This document shows positions 17,221-26,863 of a stretch of 64,000 bases of DNA, piece after piece. Where the stretch lies: contig NZ_OZ245754.1 of the NCBI RefSeq assembly GCF_965227365.1, positions 3,224,001 to 3,288,000 of the forward strand, written 5' to 3'. Origin of the DNA: Hwanghaeella sp965227365. Lineage in GTDB: Bacteria; Pseudomonadota; Alphaproteobacteria; UBA8366; Aestuariispiraceae. The position numbers were made by a program, and so were the translations under genes. How positions within the stretch are numbered: position 1 is the first letter of the stretch; every line of letters starts with the position of its first letter. The notes beneath the pieces are model-generated. The model saw only the letters and a program-made list of their open reading frames with translations, ran no database searches and was not told where the DNA came from.

Positions 17221-18345
17221 TCAATCCCCGTCCAGAGAATTGAATCCAATGACCAATCCCAGCGCCTGCGGCAGGCGGCTTTCGAGGATGTCTGCGGCAC
17301 CATGCAGAGGAACGAGAGCGTATTTCAACTTGGCGTACGCATCTTCCCCAACCTCGCCCGAACCGCGCCCCCGACCGATCGAGACGGAGGCATCCGCAAT
17401 GGCCTTGCGCGCCTGTTCCAACTCAAAACGCAGTTCCTTCGGCAAAGTTTGGTTTTCGTCATCCAGCATGGCCGCCAGCGTTCGGCCGGCAAACAGGTTC
17501 TCGACAAAGGCGACGTTGGCGTCCAAGGCCTGCAGCCAAAGCCCCGAACGCCAAAACGGCGCGCGTTTAAGCCTCGCCTGCTTCGCGCTGTCACCGATCA
17601 CGCGGGCAATTTTGAATTCCCTGTCGATGGTCAATACCTCCGAGGTGGAGCGCAGGATTTCCTGCATTGCCTCACCGCTGGTCCGATAGATTGCCTGGTT
17701 CGGGCCTGCATTCTTCATCTGGTTGCCGTAACCGCCCGGACCGGTCCAATCCGCCAGCAGTTCTTGCGCAGTCGCGGCTATCCGACGGGCAACCGAGAGT
17801 GCATAACCACAACGGAAACTGTCCGCTCGCAAGAGTGCCTCGCCGGCCCCTTCATCGGACAGCGCGAAGTCGAGCGCCAACAAGCCCTGGACCGCGACGC
17901 TCTTGCCCGCCAATTGATCGGCGTCTAGCGCGGTCGTGTTTTCTTCCAGGATGATTTCTTGAACCTGTCGCAAACCTCGACCGCGGCGGTCGGGCCAGAA
18001 GAACAGTTTCTCAAAGCGGTTCTCGTCTCGCGCCGGCCCGAAGCGCATCGCTTCTATTCGGGAGAAGCCGTCAACGAGAGAAGCAAAGCCGGCCCGCGCG
18101 ATCCGAAGCGTTTCCGGGCTTGGACCGGTGCAGAGCGCTTCGACGGCCATCACCTCGTTTGCGGATACAGCGGCAAATTGCTCATAGGTCGGAATGACAA
18201 CACCATCCACCATTTCGGTCAGGACAGGTGAAAGGTCCGGTTCATCGGCCGTCGCCACCTGCCCTGTCATCATCGATATGCCCAAGGCCATAAGAATTCC
18301 GCCACGAGCAATCACCCGCGGAGCGGACCAATGGTAAAGACTCAT
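17221..18345 (-). CDS. Imelysin-family periplasmic protein (second copy)
   Basis: A 374-residue exported protein. A signal segment (GGILMALGISMMTGQVATA) is followed by VLTEMVDGVVIPTYEQFAA, the usual start of the imelysin helical domain, then PDRRGRGLRQVQEIIL and YGNQMKNAGPNQAIYRTSGEA. Imelysin domains bind iron or iron carriers in the periplasm. This copy lacks the GxHxxE motif seen in the first imelysin at 20005-21303. Its ATG overlaps the stop of the di-heme gene by one base (TAATG). Confidence 0.87.
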   Translation of the reverse strand: MSLYHWSAPRVIARGGILMALGISMMTGQVATADEPDLSPVLTEMVDGVVIPTYEQFAAVSANEVMAVEALCTGPSPETLRIARAGFASLVDGFSRIEAMRFGPARDENRFEKLFFWPDRRGRGLRQVQEIILEENTTALDADQLAGKSVAVQGLLALDFALSDEGAGEALLRADSFRCGYALSVARRIAATAQELLADWTGPGGYGNQMKNAGPNQAIYRTSGEAMQEILRSTSEVLTIDREFKIARVIGDSAKQARLKRAPFWRSGLWLQALDANVAFVENLFAGRTLAAMLDDENQTLPKELRFELEQARKAIADASVSIGRGRGSGEVGEDAYAKLKYALVPLHGAADILESRLPQALGLVIGFNSLDGD

Positions 18346-19913
18346 TACAGCGACTCCAGAAATCGGATCAGATATCGACGTTCGTCAGGCGACATGTCCA
18401 CGACCTTGTCGCGGGCGGATTTCGCTTCGCCTCCATGCCAGAGGATGGCTTCGATGAGGGAACGCGCGCGCCCGTCATGCAAAAAATAGCCGTGCCCATT
18501 GACCGTACGGGTCAGACCGATCCCCCACAAGGGTGCGGTCCGCCATTCCGAACCGCCGGCATCCCCGACCTGCCGGCCGTCGGACAGGCCTTCCCCCATG
18601 TCATGTAGCAGCATGTCCGTATAGGGCCAGATAAGTTGGAACCGATGTTCGACCTGCAGCGCATCCCGTCTGGTGACGTATTTTGGTCTATGGCACGCGA
18701 CGCATCCCGCGCCGTGAAAGAGTTCCTTGCCTTTCAGCACACCCGGATCACCGGCATCCCGTCTGGCCGGGACAGCCAGGTTGCGGGCATAGAATGTGAC
18801 CAAGCCCAAGACAGGGTCCGGCGCCTCGGTCATTCCCAAACGCGCTTGTACGCCGGGTGCATATGCGCGGCATTCGGATTGAACCGGCGTACAGTCGCCG
18901 AAGGAATCCGGGAACATCGGCGTCGAAATCCCGATATCCGTCAGGAACGCCTCGGCGGTTTGCTGCGCGACGCCGGCGATCGTCGCTTTCCATCCAAAGC
19001 GGCCCGGGACGAGTTCCTCTGACGCGTCGGCACGGACGTAATTCACCCGGCCGGAGATACCATCTCCATCCACATCATCCGGATCGGCATTCGCAACGAT
19101 ATCGGCCGGGTGGATCGCTTCAAGCAATCCCAGGCCGATCATCGGAGGCGCCACGCGAGGCGAAATCATGACATCGGGCCGCATCGGCCCATAGGCCAGA
19201 TCCCTGATTTCATAGGTTGGCCGACGCAGTTCCACCATTTCCCCACCGCGCAACGCGACGGTTCTATTCTGATAGCGCACAACCATGCGCCCCTCCGGCT
19301 GCAGGCCGGGCAGGGCAAGTTCCTGCAATTGACCGCCATAAGTCGGTTCAGGCAGACGCAGCATCGTCTTGTCCCGTAGCCTTGCCCGCTCATTTTCCGT
19401 CCGCGGGGGCACGGAAAGCCTCAGGAGCATGGAGGCGGACCTGCCACCATTCTCTTCGGGCGGCCGCCCCCGCCCGTCATTGACATGGCAGCGTTCGCAG
19501 GAACGCGCATTGTATAGCGGCCCGAGCCCATCGGACGCCTGTGTCGAGGACGGTGCGGAAACCCAGAGTTTCTTGAACAATCCGTTGCCGAGCACGAAAT
19601 CTTGACGCTTGTCGAAAGGCAGATTGGCGGACGGATGAGAGAAGGCGTTTCGATCCGCGGCGGCAGACGAGGTCGCGGCCCCGCCGGACATTGCTTCGTA
19701 CTGTTCCGGTTTCGAAAAATCGGTCGCGGGGGACACGACCTTTTCGACCTTGGCGGCGTCAGTGTCCGACAAGTCGTTGCGGGCAGCCATCGCGCCGGCC
19801 TGCGCCGTTGTGGAGAATAACGGCAGCATCAGAAGTCCAGCCATGAACGCCAACCCGCCAAAGAGATGGCTGCGGGCATGACCTTCTACTCTGTTGTCTC
19901 TCGGCCGAGACAT
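18345..19913 (-). CDS. Di-heme oxidoreductase (thiol-oxidoreductase-like, two CxxCH sites)
   Basis: 522 residues with an N-terminal signal (LAFMAGLLMLPLFSTTAQA). Heme c sites are ARSCERCHVNDGRG (Cys139-His143) and HGAGCVACHRPKY (about residue 400), and an EWRTAPLWGIGLTRTVNGHG segment follows near the C-terminus. This is the DHOR/DUF1111 family, related to MauG-type di-heme peroxidases. Sitting between two imelysins, it may change the redox state of iron for uptake. That link is from conserved neighbourhood, not shown here. Confidence 0.9.
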   Translation of the reverse strand: MSRPRDNRVEGHARSHLFGGLAFMAGLLMLPLFSTTAQAGAMAARNDLSDTDAAKVEKVVSPATDFSKPEQYEAMSGGAATSSAAADRNAFSHPSANLPFDKRQDFVLGNGLFKKLWVSAPSSTQASDGLGPLYNARSCERCHVNDGRGRPPEENGGRSASMLLRLSVPPRTENERARLRDKTMLRLPEPTYGGQLQELALPGLQPEGRMVVRYQNRTVALRGGEMVELRRPTYEIRDLAYGPMRPDVMISPRVAPPMIGLGLLEAIHPADIVANADPDDVDGDGISGRVNYVRADASEELVPGRFGWKATIAGVAQQTAEAFLTDIGISTPMFPDSFGDCTPVQSECRAYAPGVQARLGMTEAPDPVLGLVTFYARNLAVPARRDAGDPGVLKGKELFHGAGCVACHRPKYVTRRDALQVEHRFQLIWPYTDMLLHDMGEGLSDGRQVGDAGGSEWRTAPLWGIGLTRTVNGHGYFLHDGRARSLIEAILWHGGEAKSARDKVVDMSPDERRYLIRFLESL

Positions 19914-19952
19914 CTCAATTCACCGTCGCTAGGAACCGCGCGGAACGCGGAA

Positions 19953-19978
19953 GGCGCGCAGGCATTCGCCCGCGCGCC
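19953..19978 (-). promoter_or_regulatory. GC-rich stem-loop between irpA-like and di-heme genes
   Basis: GGCGCGC ... GCGCGCC arms (7 bp) lie in the 91-bp gap between the first and second genes of the operon. No T-run follows. It may set a drop in expression after the first gene, like the hairpin at 4564. Confidence 0.4.
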
Positions 19979-20004
19979 GCTGCACTTTTCATTTCAGCGT
20001 CCGT

Positions 20005-21303
20005 CTATTGGAAGACAGCGTTCGGATTGTCCAAACTGTCGGAGCCTTCGAAATCGATGGCGCCGAGGTCGAGCGCCGCAACCGCGCGCTCGATCGACCG
20101 GGCCTGACCGACCAGACCGTCGATCGCAGCCTGAACGACGGCGTTTCCTTCATCGTTCCCCTCGCCGATCATCTGATCATAGGCTTCGACAGTCTCACCA
20201 CGTGCCTTCATCGCCGCCATGGCCGCCACGGTGACATCCAGCTTCTTGGCGATTTCGTCGGCAAGCGCCTTGTCTTTCGCCGCAACCAGATCGGCGAGGG
20301 ACGGCCCGGAGACAACGGATCCATCGACCCGCAGGTAATGACCCGTATAGACATTCCGGATGCCCATCTGATCGAAGTAATGGGAGTTGTAGGTGTTGTC
20401 GGAGAAGCAATCATGCTCCTCTTCCGGATCGTGGAGCAGCAGGCCCAGCTTCATGCGTTCACCCGCCAGTTCGCCATAGGAGAGCGAGCCCATCCCGGTC
20501 AGGATCGCGGCGATGCCGACCGTCGGCTCGGCAAGCAACGCTTCCCGCGCCGCGCCGTCCTCGGTCCAGTTGGCGACCATCTCCTCAAGATCGGCGATCA
20601 ACAACGTGCTGGCCGCCTTCAGATAAGCAGCCCGTCGGTCGCAATTGCCACCGGTGCAATTGGCGGTGTTGAAATCCGTCGCCGGACGAGCGCCTGCACC
20701 CGGTCCCGTGCCGTTGAGGTCTTGACCCCACAGCAGGAATTCAATGGCGTGGTAACCGGTCGCGACATTGGCTTCTACTTCCTCGGCTTCCTGCAGCGTA
20801 TCGGAGAGCAGAGCCGGTGTAATGGAGGACGCGTCGACCGTCTCACCATTGATCGTCAGTGTCGGATTGGCGACGACGTTGAGCGTATAGAGGCCATTCT
20901 CGTCGGAGTCCGACCCATAGGATGCGTCGACATAATCGATTAGGCCTTCATCCAGCGGCCACGCGTTCACGCGCCCCTCCCAATCGTCGACGATGGCGTT
21001 CCCGAACCGAAAGGCTTCGGTCTGCTGATAGGGTGCCCGGGCGGCAATCCAGGCTGCCCGCGCCGCCAACAGCGTGGCGTCGCTCGGTTGCGCGATCAGA
21101 TTGTCGATCGCCGCATCCAGCGCACGCGCCGTCGCCAGCGAATCTTCGTAACCGGCCAAGGCGATGTCCGAATAGGTGCCGAGAACATCTTCAGCGGACG
21201 GACCGGCCGCCGACGCGCTACCCGCCGCCAATCCGAAAGCCAGCATCCCGGCAAAAACGGCGGCAACGGTTCCCCGGCCGCTCAACGAAAATTCAAAACC
21301 CAT
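20005..21303 (-). CDS. irpA: Imelysin-family iron-regulated protein (IrpA-like)
   Basis: A 432-residue exported protein. The signal peptide is TVAAVFAGMLAFGLAAGSASA. The imelysin core includes ALDAAIDNLIAQPSDATLLA, FRFGNAIVDDWEGRVNAWPLD and the family GxHxxE motif in GYHAIEFLLWGQD. A start at 21303 follows an ideal GGAAGGAG site, so an upstream in-frame ATG was discarded. It leads the IrpA/DHOR/imelysin/DUF1513 operon. Two iron-box-like elements (21434 and 21590) lie upstream, consistent with induction by iron limitation. Confidence 0.92.
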   Translation of the reverse strand: MGFEFSLSGRGTVAAVFAGMLAFGLAAGSASAAGPSAEDVLGTYSDIALAGYEDSLATARALDAAIDNLIAQPSDATLLAARAAWIAARAPYQQTEAFRFGNAIVDDWEGRVNAWPLDEGLIDYVDASYGSDSDENGLYTLNVVANPTLTINGETVDASSITPALLSDTLQEAEEVEANVATGYHAIEFLLWGQDLNGTGPGAGARPATDFNTANCTGGNCDRRAAYLKAASTLLIADLEEMVANWTEDGAAREALLAEPTVGIAAILTGMGSLSYGELAGERMKLGLLLHDPEEEHDCFSDNTYNSHYFDQMGIRNVYTGHYLRVDGSVVSGPSLADLVAAKDKALADEIAKKLDVTVAAMAAMKARGETVEAYDQMIGEGNDEGNAVVQAAIDGLVGQARSIERAVAALDLGAIDFEGSDSLDNPNAVFQ

Positions 21304-21433
21304 TTTTGTCTCCTTCCGCCCTATCATTTGAACCAAATGGCAGTTTGGTTACCGAATATGCAGGCAGTGCTCAGGCGTCCCCGCCGGCCATCGACTTCGC
21401 ATAACGAGCCGCGGGCCGGTCAATTTTCATCAA

Positions 21434-21448
21434 TGCGATTGCCACGCA
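21434..21448. promoter_or_regulatory. Iron-type operator candidate upstream of irpA
   Basis: TGCGATTGCCACGCA is identical at 14 of 15 positions to a site upstream of exbB (31465-31479). It sits inside a perfect AATGCG-N7-CGCATT repeat (21432-21450), 130 bp upstream of irpA. Confidence 0.5.
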
Positions 21449-21589
21449 TTCGCGTCAAATATCGGAACTTGGGCCTGATCACTGATAGATACGTTCAACT
21501 GATATCGGCTAAGCCATGCGCCCCGTCAGGGGCCGGAAACGCCGATATCTTCCCTCGACAAAGGTGAATAGCGCTGCCCAAAATCAATT

Positions 21590-21608
21590 GCAACTGATTA
21601 TCATTACT
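21590..21608. promoter_or_regulatory. Fur-like box between irpA and the exported-protein gene
   Basis: GCAACTGATTATCATTACT matches 13 of 19 positions of the Fur consensus, including the contiguous ATCATTA. It lies in the 479-bp divergent region (21304-21782), which otherwise shows no convincing gene, and could serve either direction. Confidence 0.55.
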
Positions 21609-21782
21609 TATTAGACAAGCATGAATGATACTGCGCGGGTCATAACGCCCCGTACCAGCCGTCCAGACATCGCGGTGAAGCCCAACGCCAATAAGCTGTT
21701 GCACTAATATGCTCACTGGGCGAAGACGATGACACGGGCTGGAACATGATCCACGTTCACTATCCGAGTTGTCTGAAAGAAA

Positions 21783-22313
21783 GTGTTTAAGAATATCCAA
21801 GCAATTTCCGGCGGAATATGTGCCCTTATGCTTTTCCTCGGCATGTTTTCCATACCGACTTCCCTTGCGGCACAAGAACCCGCAACGGCTTTCGTTCTGT
21901 CGAAAAACCAGGTGAAATCGCTCAAAATGCTGGAGGAATTCTCCGTCGCCAGGATCGACTGGAACCGCAGCACGGTGGGGCGGCCATTGGCCTATTCGTT
22001 ACGCGGCGAAGCCCTGAAATCATTCCGAAAACATCTGCCGGACGTGACCTACGATCCTGACAGGAAACCTCAACTCGACCGGTTGAATGCCCAGGGCATT
22101 CTGGTTTGCCGATTGATCCTGCGGACCTTGCAGGACATCTGGGCATTGTTCATGCGCTGCGAAATGGGCAACCAATTGTCGGTCATCATTCGCCGGGAAG
22201 ACCTCATCATGTTCGACCACGAACCGACGCGCGAGGAAGGCCGGCTGTTGATGGACAAACAGATCGAACGCCTGGCCCTGACCTTCAGGGAAGCGAAACG
22301 CAAGCCGGACTGA
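21783..22313 (+). CDS. Hypothetical exported protein
   Basis: A 176-residue protein with a hydrophobic N-terminus (ISGGICALMLFLGMFSIPTSLAAQE) that reads as a cleavable signal. The rest is basic and helical with one cysteine pair (ILVCRLIL... FMRCEMG). I do not recognise a family. It is divergent from the irpA operon and shares the promoter region that holds a Fur-like box, so an iron link is possible but only by position. It converges with the patatin gene. Confidence 0.6.
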   Translation: MFKNIQAISGGICALMLFLGMFSIPTSLAAQEPATAFVLSKNQVKSLKMLEEFSVARIDWNRSTVGRPLAYSLRGEALKSFRKHLPDVTYDPDRKPQLDRLNAQGILVCRLILRTLQDIWALFMRCEMGNQLSVIIRREDLIMFDHEPTREEGRLLMDKQIERLALTFREAKRKPD

Positions 22314-22332
22314 GGATGACGCGGAGCCACGT

Positions 22333-23391
22333 TTATCCTTGGTGATCGGCGCCGATTCCCTGGAACATCGCGCGTATATCCACCGTCGATGCGACGCCTA
22401 ACCGGCTGTAGTTGCGGTCGATCCATTCATCCGCCGCCCCGCGGCCAATCTCAAACAGGTGCCGCAGGAATGACCATTCCGCGTTCAGTTTCGATGACGC
22501 GCCCAGATTCTTAAGGTTCTCATGACACTCAATGATATGAACCAGGGGATTGCGGTAAGCCTGCGAGTCCAATGCCTCGTCTTCCAACAGGCGATGGACG
22601 AAATCGATGGCGCGCAATTCCTTCAACAGGCTGCTGTTGAATGTGATTTCATTTACGCGGTCCAGAATCTCCCGGGCGCTGCGCGGCGTCCCTTTCCGCA
22701 CGACCGGGTTGATCTGAACGATGACGATGTCGTCTGAGTCGCTCGTCCGATAGAACGGGAACAGCACCGGATTCCCCATATATCCGCCGTCCCAGTAGGG
22801 CGTGCCATCGATCTCAACCGCGTGGAACATGAAGGGAAGGCAAGCCGATGCCAGGACGACATCGGCGTTTATTTCCGCCCGGTTGAATACCCGCACGCGA
22901 CCGGTTTCCACATTGGTCGCCGATAGGAAAACCTGCATCTTGTCACAAACCGCCACACGGTCGAAATCGATCGTGCTCTCCAGGATGCCGCGAAGCGGGT
23001 TGAAGTTCATCGGGTTCAAATCGTAAGGCGACGTGACCCGGTTCAGCAGGTCAAAGAACATGTAACTCGGATTGTTATCCAAGCTCCAATTCCCCATGAA
23101 CACATCAATGACATTGCGCTGGATCGGGCTCATCCGACCGACATCGCTGACGGCCTGCCAGAAGTCGTGCAGCACTTGGCGTGCCCCATCCTCACCGTCG
23201 CGCATCAAGCCATCCGCCACGGCAACCGCGTTCATGGCACCGGCGGAAGTCCCGCTGATCGCTTCGATGTAAATCCGCCCGTCTTCCAGAAGACGATCCA
23301 GCACGCCCCAGGTAAAGGCGCCGTGCGCGCCCCCACCCTGCAGCGCCAGATTGACCGATTTTTCGAAAGTCTTTCCATTCCGTTTGGGCAC
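22333..23391 (-). CDS. Patatin-like phospholipase
   Basis: A 352-residue patatin-family lipid acyl hydrolase. The oxyanion loop LALQGGGAHGAFTWG, nucleophile elbow ISGTSAGAMNAV (GTSAG, Ser about residue 47) and catalytic Asp in YWDGGYMGNPVLFP are all present, so the Ser-Asp dyad is intact. There is no signal peptide or membrane anchor. It is likely cytoplasmic or membrane-associated and acts on phospholipids or storage granules. It sits divergently from the TonB-dependent receptor, with no evident functional tie to iron. Confidence 0.92.
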   Translation of the reverse strand: MPKRNGKTFEKSVNLALQGGGAHGAFTWGVLDRLLEDGRIYIEAISGTSAGAMNAVAVADGLMRDGEDGARQVLHDFWQAVSDVGRMSPIQRNVIDVFMGNWSLDNNPSYMFFDLLNRVTSPYDLNPMNFNPLRGILESTIDFDRVAVCDKMQVFLSATNVETGRVRVFNRAEINADVVLASACLPFMFHAVEIDGTPYWDGGYMGNPVLFPFYRTSDSDDIVIVQINPVVRKGTPRSAREILDRVNEITFNSSLLKELRAIDFVHRLLEDEALDSQAYRNPLVHIIECHENLKNLGASSKLNAEWSFLRHLFEIGRGAADEWIDRNYSRLGVASTVDIRAMFQGIGADHQG

Positions 23392-23591
23392 CTGACCCTC
23401 CCTCGCTTTGGTTAAGCCGAAACGGCCGTACCGTTCCCTGTTCCTCCGCCGATGAAGAGCAGTCCGTTCAAACCGGAACTTTGCCGGGACTATACCCCGA
23501 CACGCCCGTGTGTTTGAGCACCATCTGCGAAATCTCGAAAGTTTTTTGCGAAAACTGAAAACTCATTCGGATGGCCAGACCGCAAACATGT

Positions 23592-23610
23592 AATTAATAG
23601 TCATTCGCAT
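23592..23610. promoter_or_regulatory. Weak iron-box-like element upstream of the TonB-dependent receptor
   Basis: AATTAATAGTCATTCGCAT contains the TTCGCA half-site seen at the other iron promoters but only a poor second half. It lies 14 bp before the first possible receptor start codon. It is offered because of its context. Confidence 0.35.
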
Positions 23611-23623
23611 CTTGGAATGATTT

Positions 23624-25651
23624 TTGTGGATGACGACCATGTTTGTTTCCGGTGCCCCGACCCGCCGCCTAGCATTGAACACCTCCCTTGCCTCTCCGTC
23701 CCGAATGTTGGCCGCGACCACCGCCATCCTTGCCTTTGCCAGCCTTCCGGCGCAGGCACAGGAACAAACCGTCCTCGCCCCAATCTCCATCACCGCCACG
23801 GAGGTCGCCCCGGGCGGTGTGCAGATCACCGAGGAGGAACTGGAGCGGACAAACCCGGTCGACATCAAGGATGTCTTCGAAAAAGACCCCTCCGTCCAAG
23901 TCGGCGGCGGGTCGGATGTTTCGCGCAAAATCTATGTGAACGGTATCGAGAACACGAATTTGAACGTGAAAATCGACGGCGCGCGACAGGTCGACTCGGC
24001 CTTTCATCACCTCGGAACCGCCATCATCGACCCGGGCATGCTGAAGACCGTGCGGGTCGAGACCGGCATCGGGCCCGTGGATGTCGGCCCCAACGCGCTT
24101 GGCGGATCCATTGCCTTCGAGACCAAGGACGCCCGCGACATCCTGGACAGCGACGAGATGTGGGGCGGTTTCACGCGCCTGCAGTTCAATGGCAACGGCC
24201 CGGCGCATACGGAAGTCGGGACCATAGCCGCGCAATATGAAGGCTTCGAAGCCCTCGCCTACACGTCCTTCGAAGGTGGCGACAACTACGAGGACGGCGA
24301 CGGCATCGTGACGGCCGGCACGGCACCCGACATGGATAACGCTATCGGGAAGTTCGCTTGGTCTGGCCTGGACGGCAGCCGGATAGAATTTCAGGCCAGT
24401 TACCTGGACGACACCACGATCCGCCCGAACCGGGCCAATTTCGGTGCATTGGCCAATGGCGCGCCCGCCACATTGCAGGAATTCCGGCGCCGCTCGTTCT
24501 CAATTTCCTACAAGGATGAGGCGCCGACCGAGATGTTCAATCCGGAAGCGGTGCTGAGCTACAACTATTCCGAACTGTTCGTCGACGAGTTGGCTTTCGG
24601 GCCGAACAGGTTCGATCTGTATTCCGAAACAAAAAGCGTCAGCGGCAAGCTGGCGAACACGTTTTCCACGGGCCTGGGTGTCGCGGAGTCGGGAAGCGTC
24701 ACAGTCGGCACGGATTTTTATCGGGATGAAGGGCATGGAACGCCAACAGGCGGCTTCGGCGGCGCCGGCGTATCGCTCGACAATACGGAAACCTCCTACA
24801 ACGCCGGGTTCTTCGTGCAATCGCGCCTGAACCTGACCCAGCGACTGCGCGCCTCGCTCGGCATTCGCTACGACCAGCAATGGTTCGAGGGGATCGAGGG
24901 GACGGATATCTCCGGCGGCGGCCCGGGCGGCAGCGCGAATGTCGAATACGATGCCCTCACCTGGCTGACCGGGTATGCCGGTGCGGCGACGACCTATGGC
25001 GGCATCCCCCTGGGCGAATCGGCGATCTACAACTTTGCCGGCCAGTGGGACTACGAGGGCCTCTCATCGTCACGTTCGTTCAGCTACAAACTGGGCTTCA
25101 AAGGGGTCGAGGGACCGTTCTCCGGCGACGTTCATGTCTATCTGACCGACATCGAAGGCAGTCATGACCGGGGCAATCAGATCCGGAACCGCACACGCGA
25201 TCTGCGGTCGGAAGGGTACAACATCTCGGGTCAATACCAGAATGACGGCCTGCTGGTCCGCGCCAGCTATTCGAACAACCGCCTGCGCTCGGACGATGCA
25301 GTGCTGACCAGCGGCGCCGCCTCCTTCCACGGACTGCAGACCGGCAAGACCGCAGCCATGGAAGTCGCCAAGGACTGGTACGACGTCGGATTCAGCATGG
25401 GCGCCAGCGCCGAATACGCGTTCGAGGATGCGACGCAGGAAGCCACGCCGAACGACTCGTATCTGGTCGCCAACATCTTCGCGCAGTTGCAGCCGGTCGA
25501 TTACGACTTCGTCACCATGCGGCTCGATATACGCAACCTGTTCGACCGAACCTATGTCGACCGCGCGACGTCCGGTGTCGACAACGCCCAGGTCATCCCC
25601 TTCAACGAGCCAGGCCGCACGGTCCTGGCAACTGTCAAAATCGACTTCTGA
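23624..25651 (+). CDS. TonB-dependent outer-membrane receptor (siderophore/heme type)
   Basis: About 675 residues. A signal region (MLAATTAILAFASLPAQAQE) precedes a short TonB-box-like stretch (TVLAPISITATE), the plug domain (VKIDGARQVDSAFHHLG, VETGIGPVDVGPNALGGSIAFET) and a beta-barrel ending RTVLATVKIDF with terminal Phe as in outer-membrane barrels. RLDIRNLFDRTYVDRAT is the usual conserved last-strand region. It precedes a FecB/FecCD/ATPase importer, so it likely imports a ferric chelate or heme. The start could be 23624, 23630 or 23639. None has a good ribosome binding site. Confidence 0.93.
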   Translation: MWMTTMFVSGAPTRRLALNTSLASPSRMLAATTAILAFASLPAQAQEQTVLAPISITATEVAPGGVQITEEELERTNPVDIKDVFEKDPSVQVGGGSDVSRKIYVNGIENTNLNVKIDGARQVDSAFHHLGTAIIDPGMLKTVRVETGIGPVDVGPNALGGSIAFETKDARDILDSDEMWGGFTRLQFNGNGPAHTEVGTIAAQYEGFEALAYTSFEGGDNYEDGDGIVTAGTAPDMDNAIGKFAWSGLDGSRIEFQASYLDDTTIRPNRANFGALANGAPATLQEFRRRSFSISYKDEAPTEMFNPEAVLSYNYSELFVDELAFGPNRFDLYSETKSVSGKLANTFSTGLGVAESGSVTVGTDFYRDEGHGTPTGGFGGAGVSLDNTETSYNAGFFVQSRLNLTQRLRASLGIRYDQQWFEGIEGTDISGGGPGGSANVEYDALTWLTGYAGAATTYGGIPLGESAIYNFAGQWDYEGLSSSRSFSYKLGFKGVEGPFSGDVHVYLTDIEGSHDRGNQIRNRTRDLRSEGYNISGQYQNDGLLVRASYSNNRLRSDDAVLTSGAASFHGLQTGKTAAMEVAKDWYDVGFSMGASAEYAFEDATQEATPNDSYLVANIFAQLQPVDYDFVTMRLDIRNLFDRTYVDRATSGVDNAQVIPFNEPGRTVLATVKIDF

Positions 25652-25662
25652 TCGGAGGATCC

Positions 25663-26862
25663 ATGAAACAAATCTTTGCGCGTGGACGGCGGGCAAAGGC
25701 GGACAGGAACCCAACCAAACACAAAATGCTGGTTGTCTTGGCGGCAGCGATCTTCGGGTCGCTGCTGTCCGGTTCTTTGCAGGTGCAGGCCGCCGATGAA
25801 ATCACCGTCACTGACCTGGCGGGACGCGAGGTGACCCTTGCCGCGCCCGTCAAGGCAATCATCCTTGGGGAAGGACGCTACCTTCCATCCATCGGCATCC
25901 TGGACAGGGACAATCCGTTGCAGCGGATCGCCGGTATGATGGGCGACTTCGAGCTGTTCGACCCGGCGGGATACAAGCAGTTTGCCGACCATTTCCCGAA
26001 AATCGACTCCATTCCGCGGGTCGGAAAAAACAGTGCCGCCACGATGGATATCGAAAGCGTGGCGGCTCTGATGCCCGATCTCGCCATCTTCGGGCTCGGC
26101 GGCGGCCACAGCCCGGGCGAAAAACATACGGATATCATCGAGAAACTGGAGGCAGCGGGGATCCCGGTGATCTTCATCGATTTCAGGATCGAACCGTTGG
26201 AGAACACGCCGAAAAGCATGCGCCTGCTCGGCAAGGTGATGGGCAGACAGACCGAGGCGGAAGACTTCCTGACCTTCTACCGGGAGCAACTCGACAAGGT
26301 CGCGAAAAGACTCGAGGACATCGAAGACAAACCAAGCGTCTTCATGGAACTGCATGTGGGCCTGAAGCCGGAATGCTGTAATTCGATCGGCAATCAGATG
26401 CTGGGCCGTATGGTCGACTTCGCCGGCGGTAAGAATATTTTCGCCGATGCAATCCCGGGTTCCTTCGCCGCGGTCAGTGTCGAAGAACTGCTGGTTCGAC
26501 AACCGGACATCTATATCGGATCCGCCATCGGGTCGGTCCTGACGGCGGACCAGTTTCCCAAGCGGATTGTCCTGGGATCCTATGCGGACAAAGCGGTCGC
26601 CGAGCTCACGCTCGCGCAAATCCATGAGCGGACGGGCCTCAAGAGCCTCGATGCCGTCAAGGCAAACCGCGTGCATGCCATTTGGCATCATTTCTACAAT
26701 TCGCCGATGCATTTCGCCCTTATCCAGACCATGGCCAAATGGTTCCATCCCGACCTGTTCGCCGACCTTTCGCCGGAACAATCGCTGACCGAGTTTTACC
26801 ATCGATTTCAGCCGCTCCCGATGAACGGGACGTATTGGGTATCGCTCGGAGGCGGACAATAA
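25663..26862 (+). CDS. Periplasmic iron-chelate binding protein (FecB/FepB-like)
   Basis: A 399-residue class III periplasmic binding protein. An N-terminal hydrophobic segment (MLVVLAAAIFGSLLSGSLQV) acts as signal or anchor, then ITVTDLAGREVTLAAPVKAI, the standard beginning of ferric-siderophore binding proteins. LMPDLAIFGLGG and LVRQPDIYIGSAIGS line the cleft, and an unusual KPECCN segment sits mid-protein. It follows the receptor by 11 bp after GGAGG and leads directly into the permease gene. It carries the ligand from the periplasm to FecCD. Confidence 0.92.
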   Translation: MKQIFARGRRAKADRNPTKHKMLVVLAAAIFGSLLSGSLQVQAADEITVTDLAGREVTLAAPVKAIILGEGRYLPSIGILDRDNPLQRIAGMMGDFELFDPAGYKQFADHFPKIDSIPRVGKNSAATMDIESVAALMPDLAIFGLGGGHSPGEKHTDIIEKLEAAGIPVIFIDFRIEPLENTPKSMRLLGKVMGRQTEAEDFLTFYREQLDKVAKRLEDIEDKPSVFMELHVGLKPECCNSIGNQMLGRMVDFAGGKNIFADAIPGSFAAVSVEELLVRQPDIYIGSAIGSVLTADQFPKRIVLGSYADKAVAELTLAQIHERTGLKSLDAVKANRVHAIWHHFYNSPMHFALIQTMAKWFHPDLFADLSPEQSLTEFYHRFQPLPMNGTYWVSLGGGQ

Positions 26863-26863
26863 C

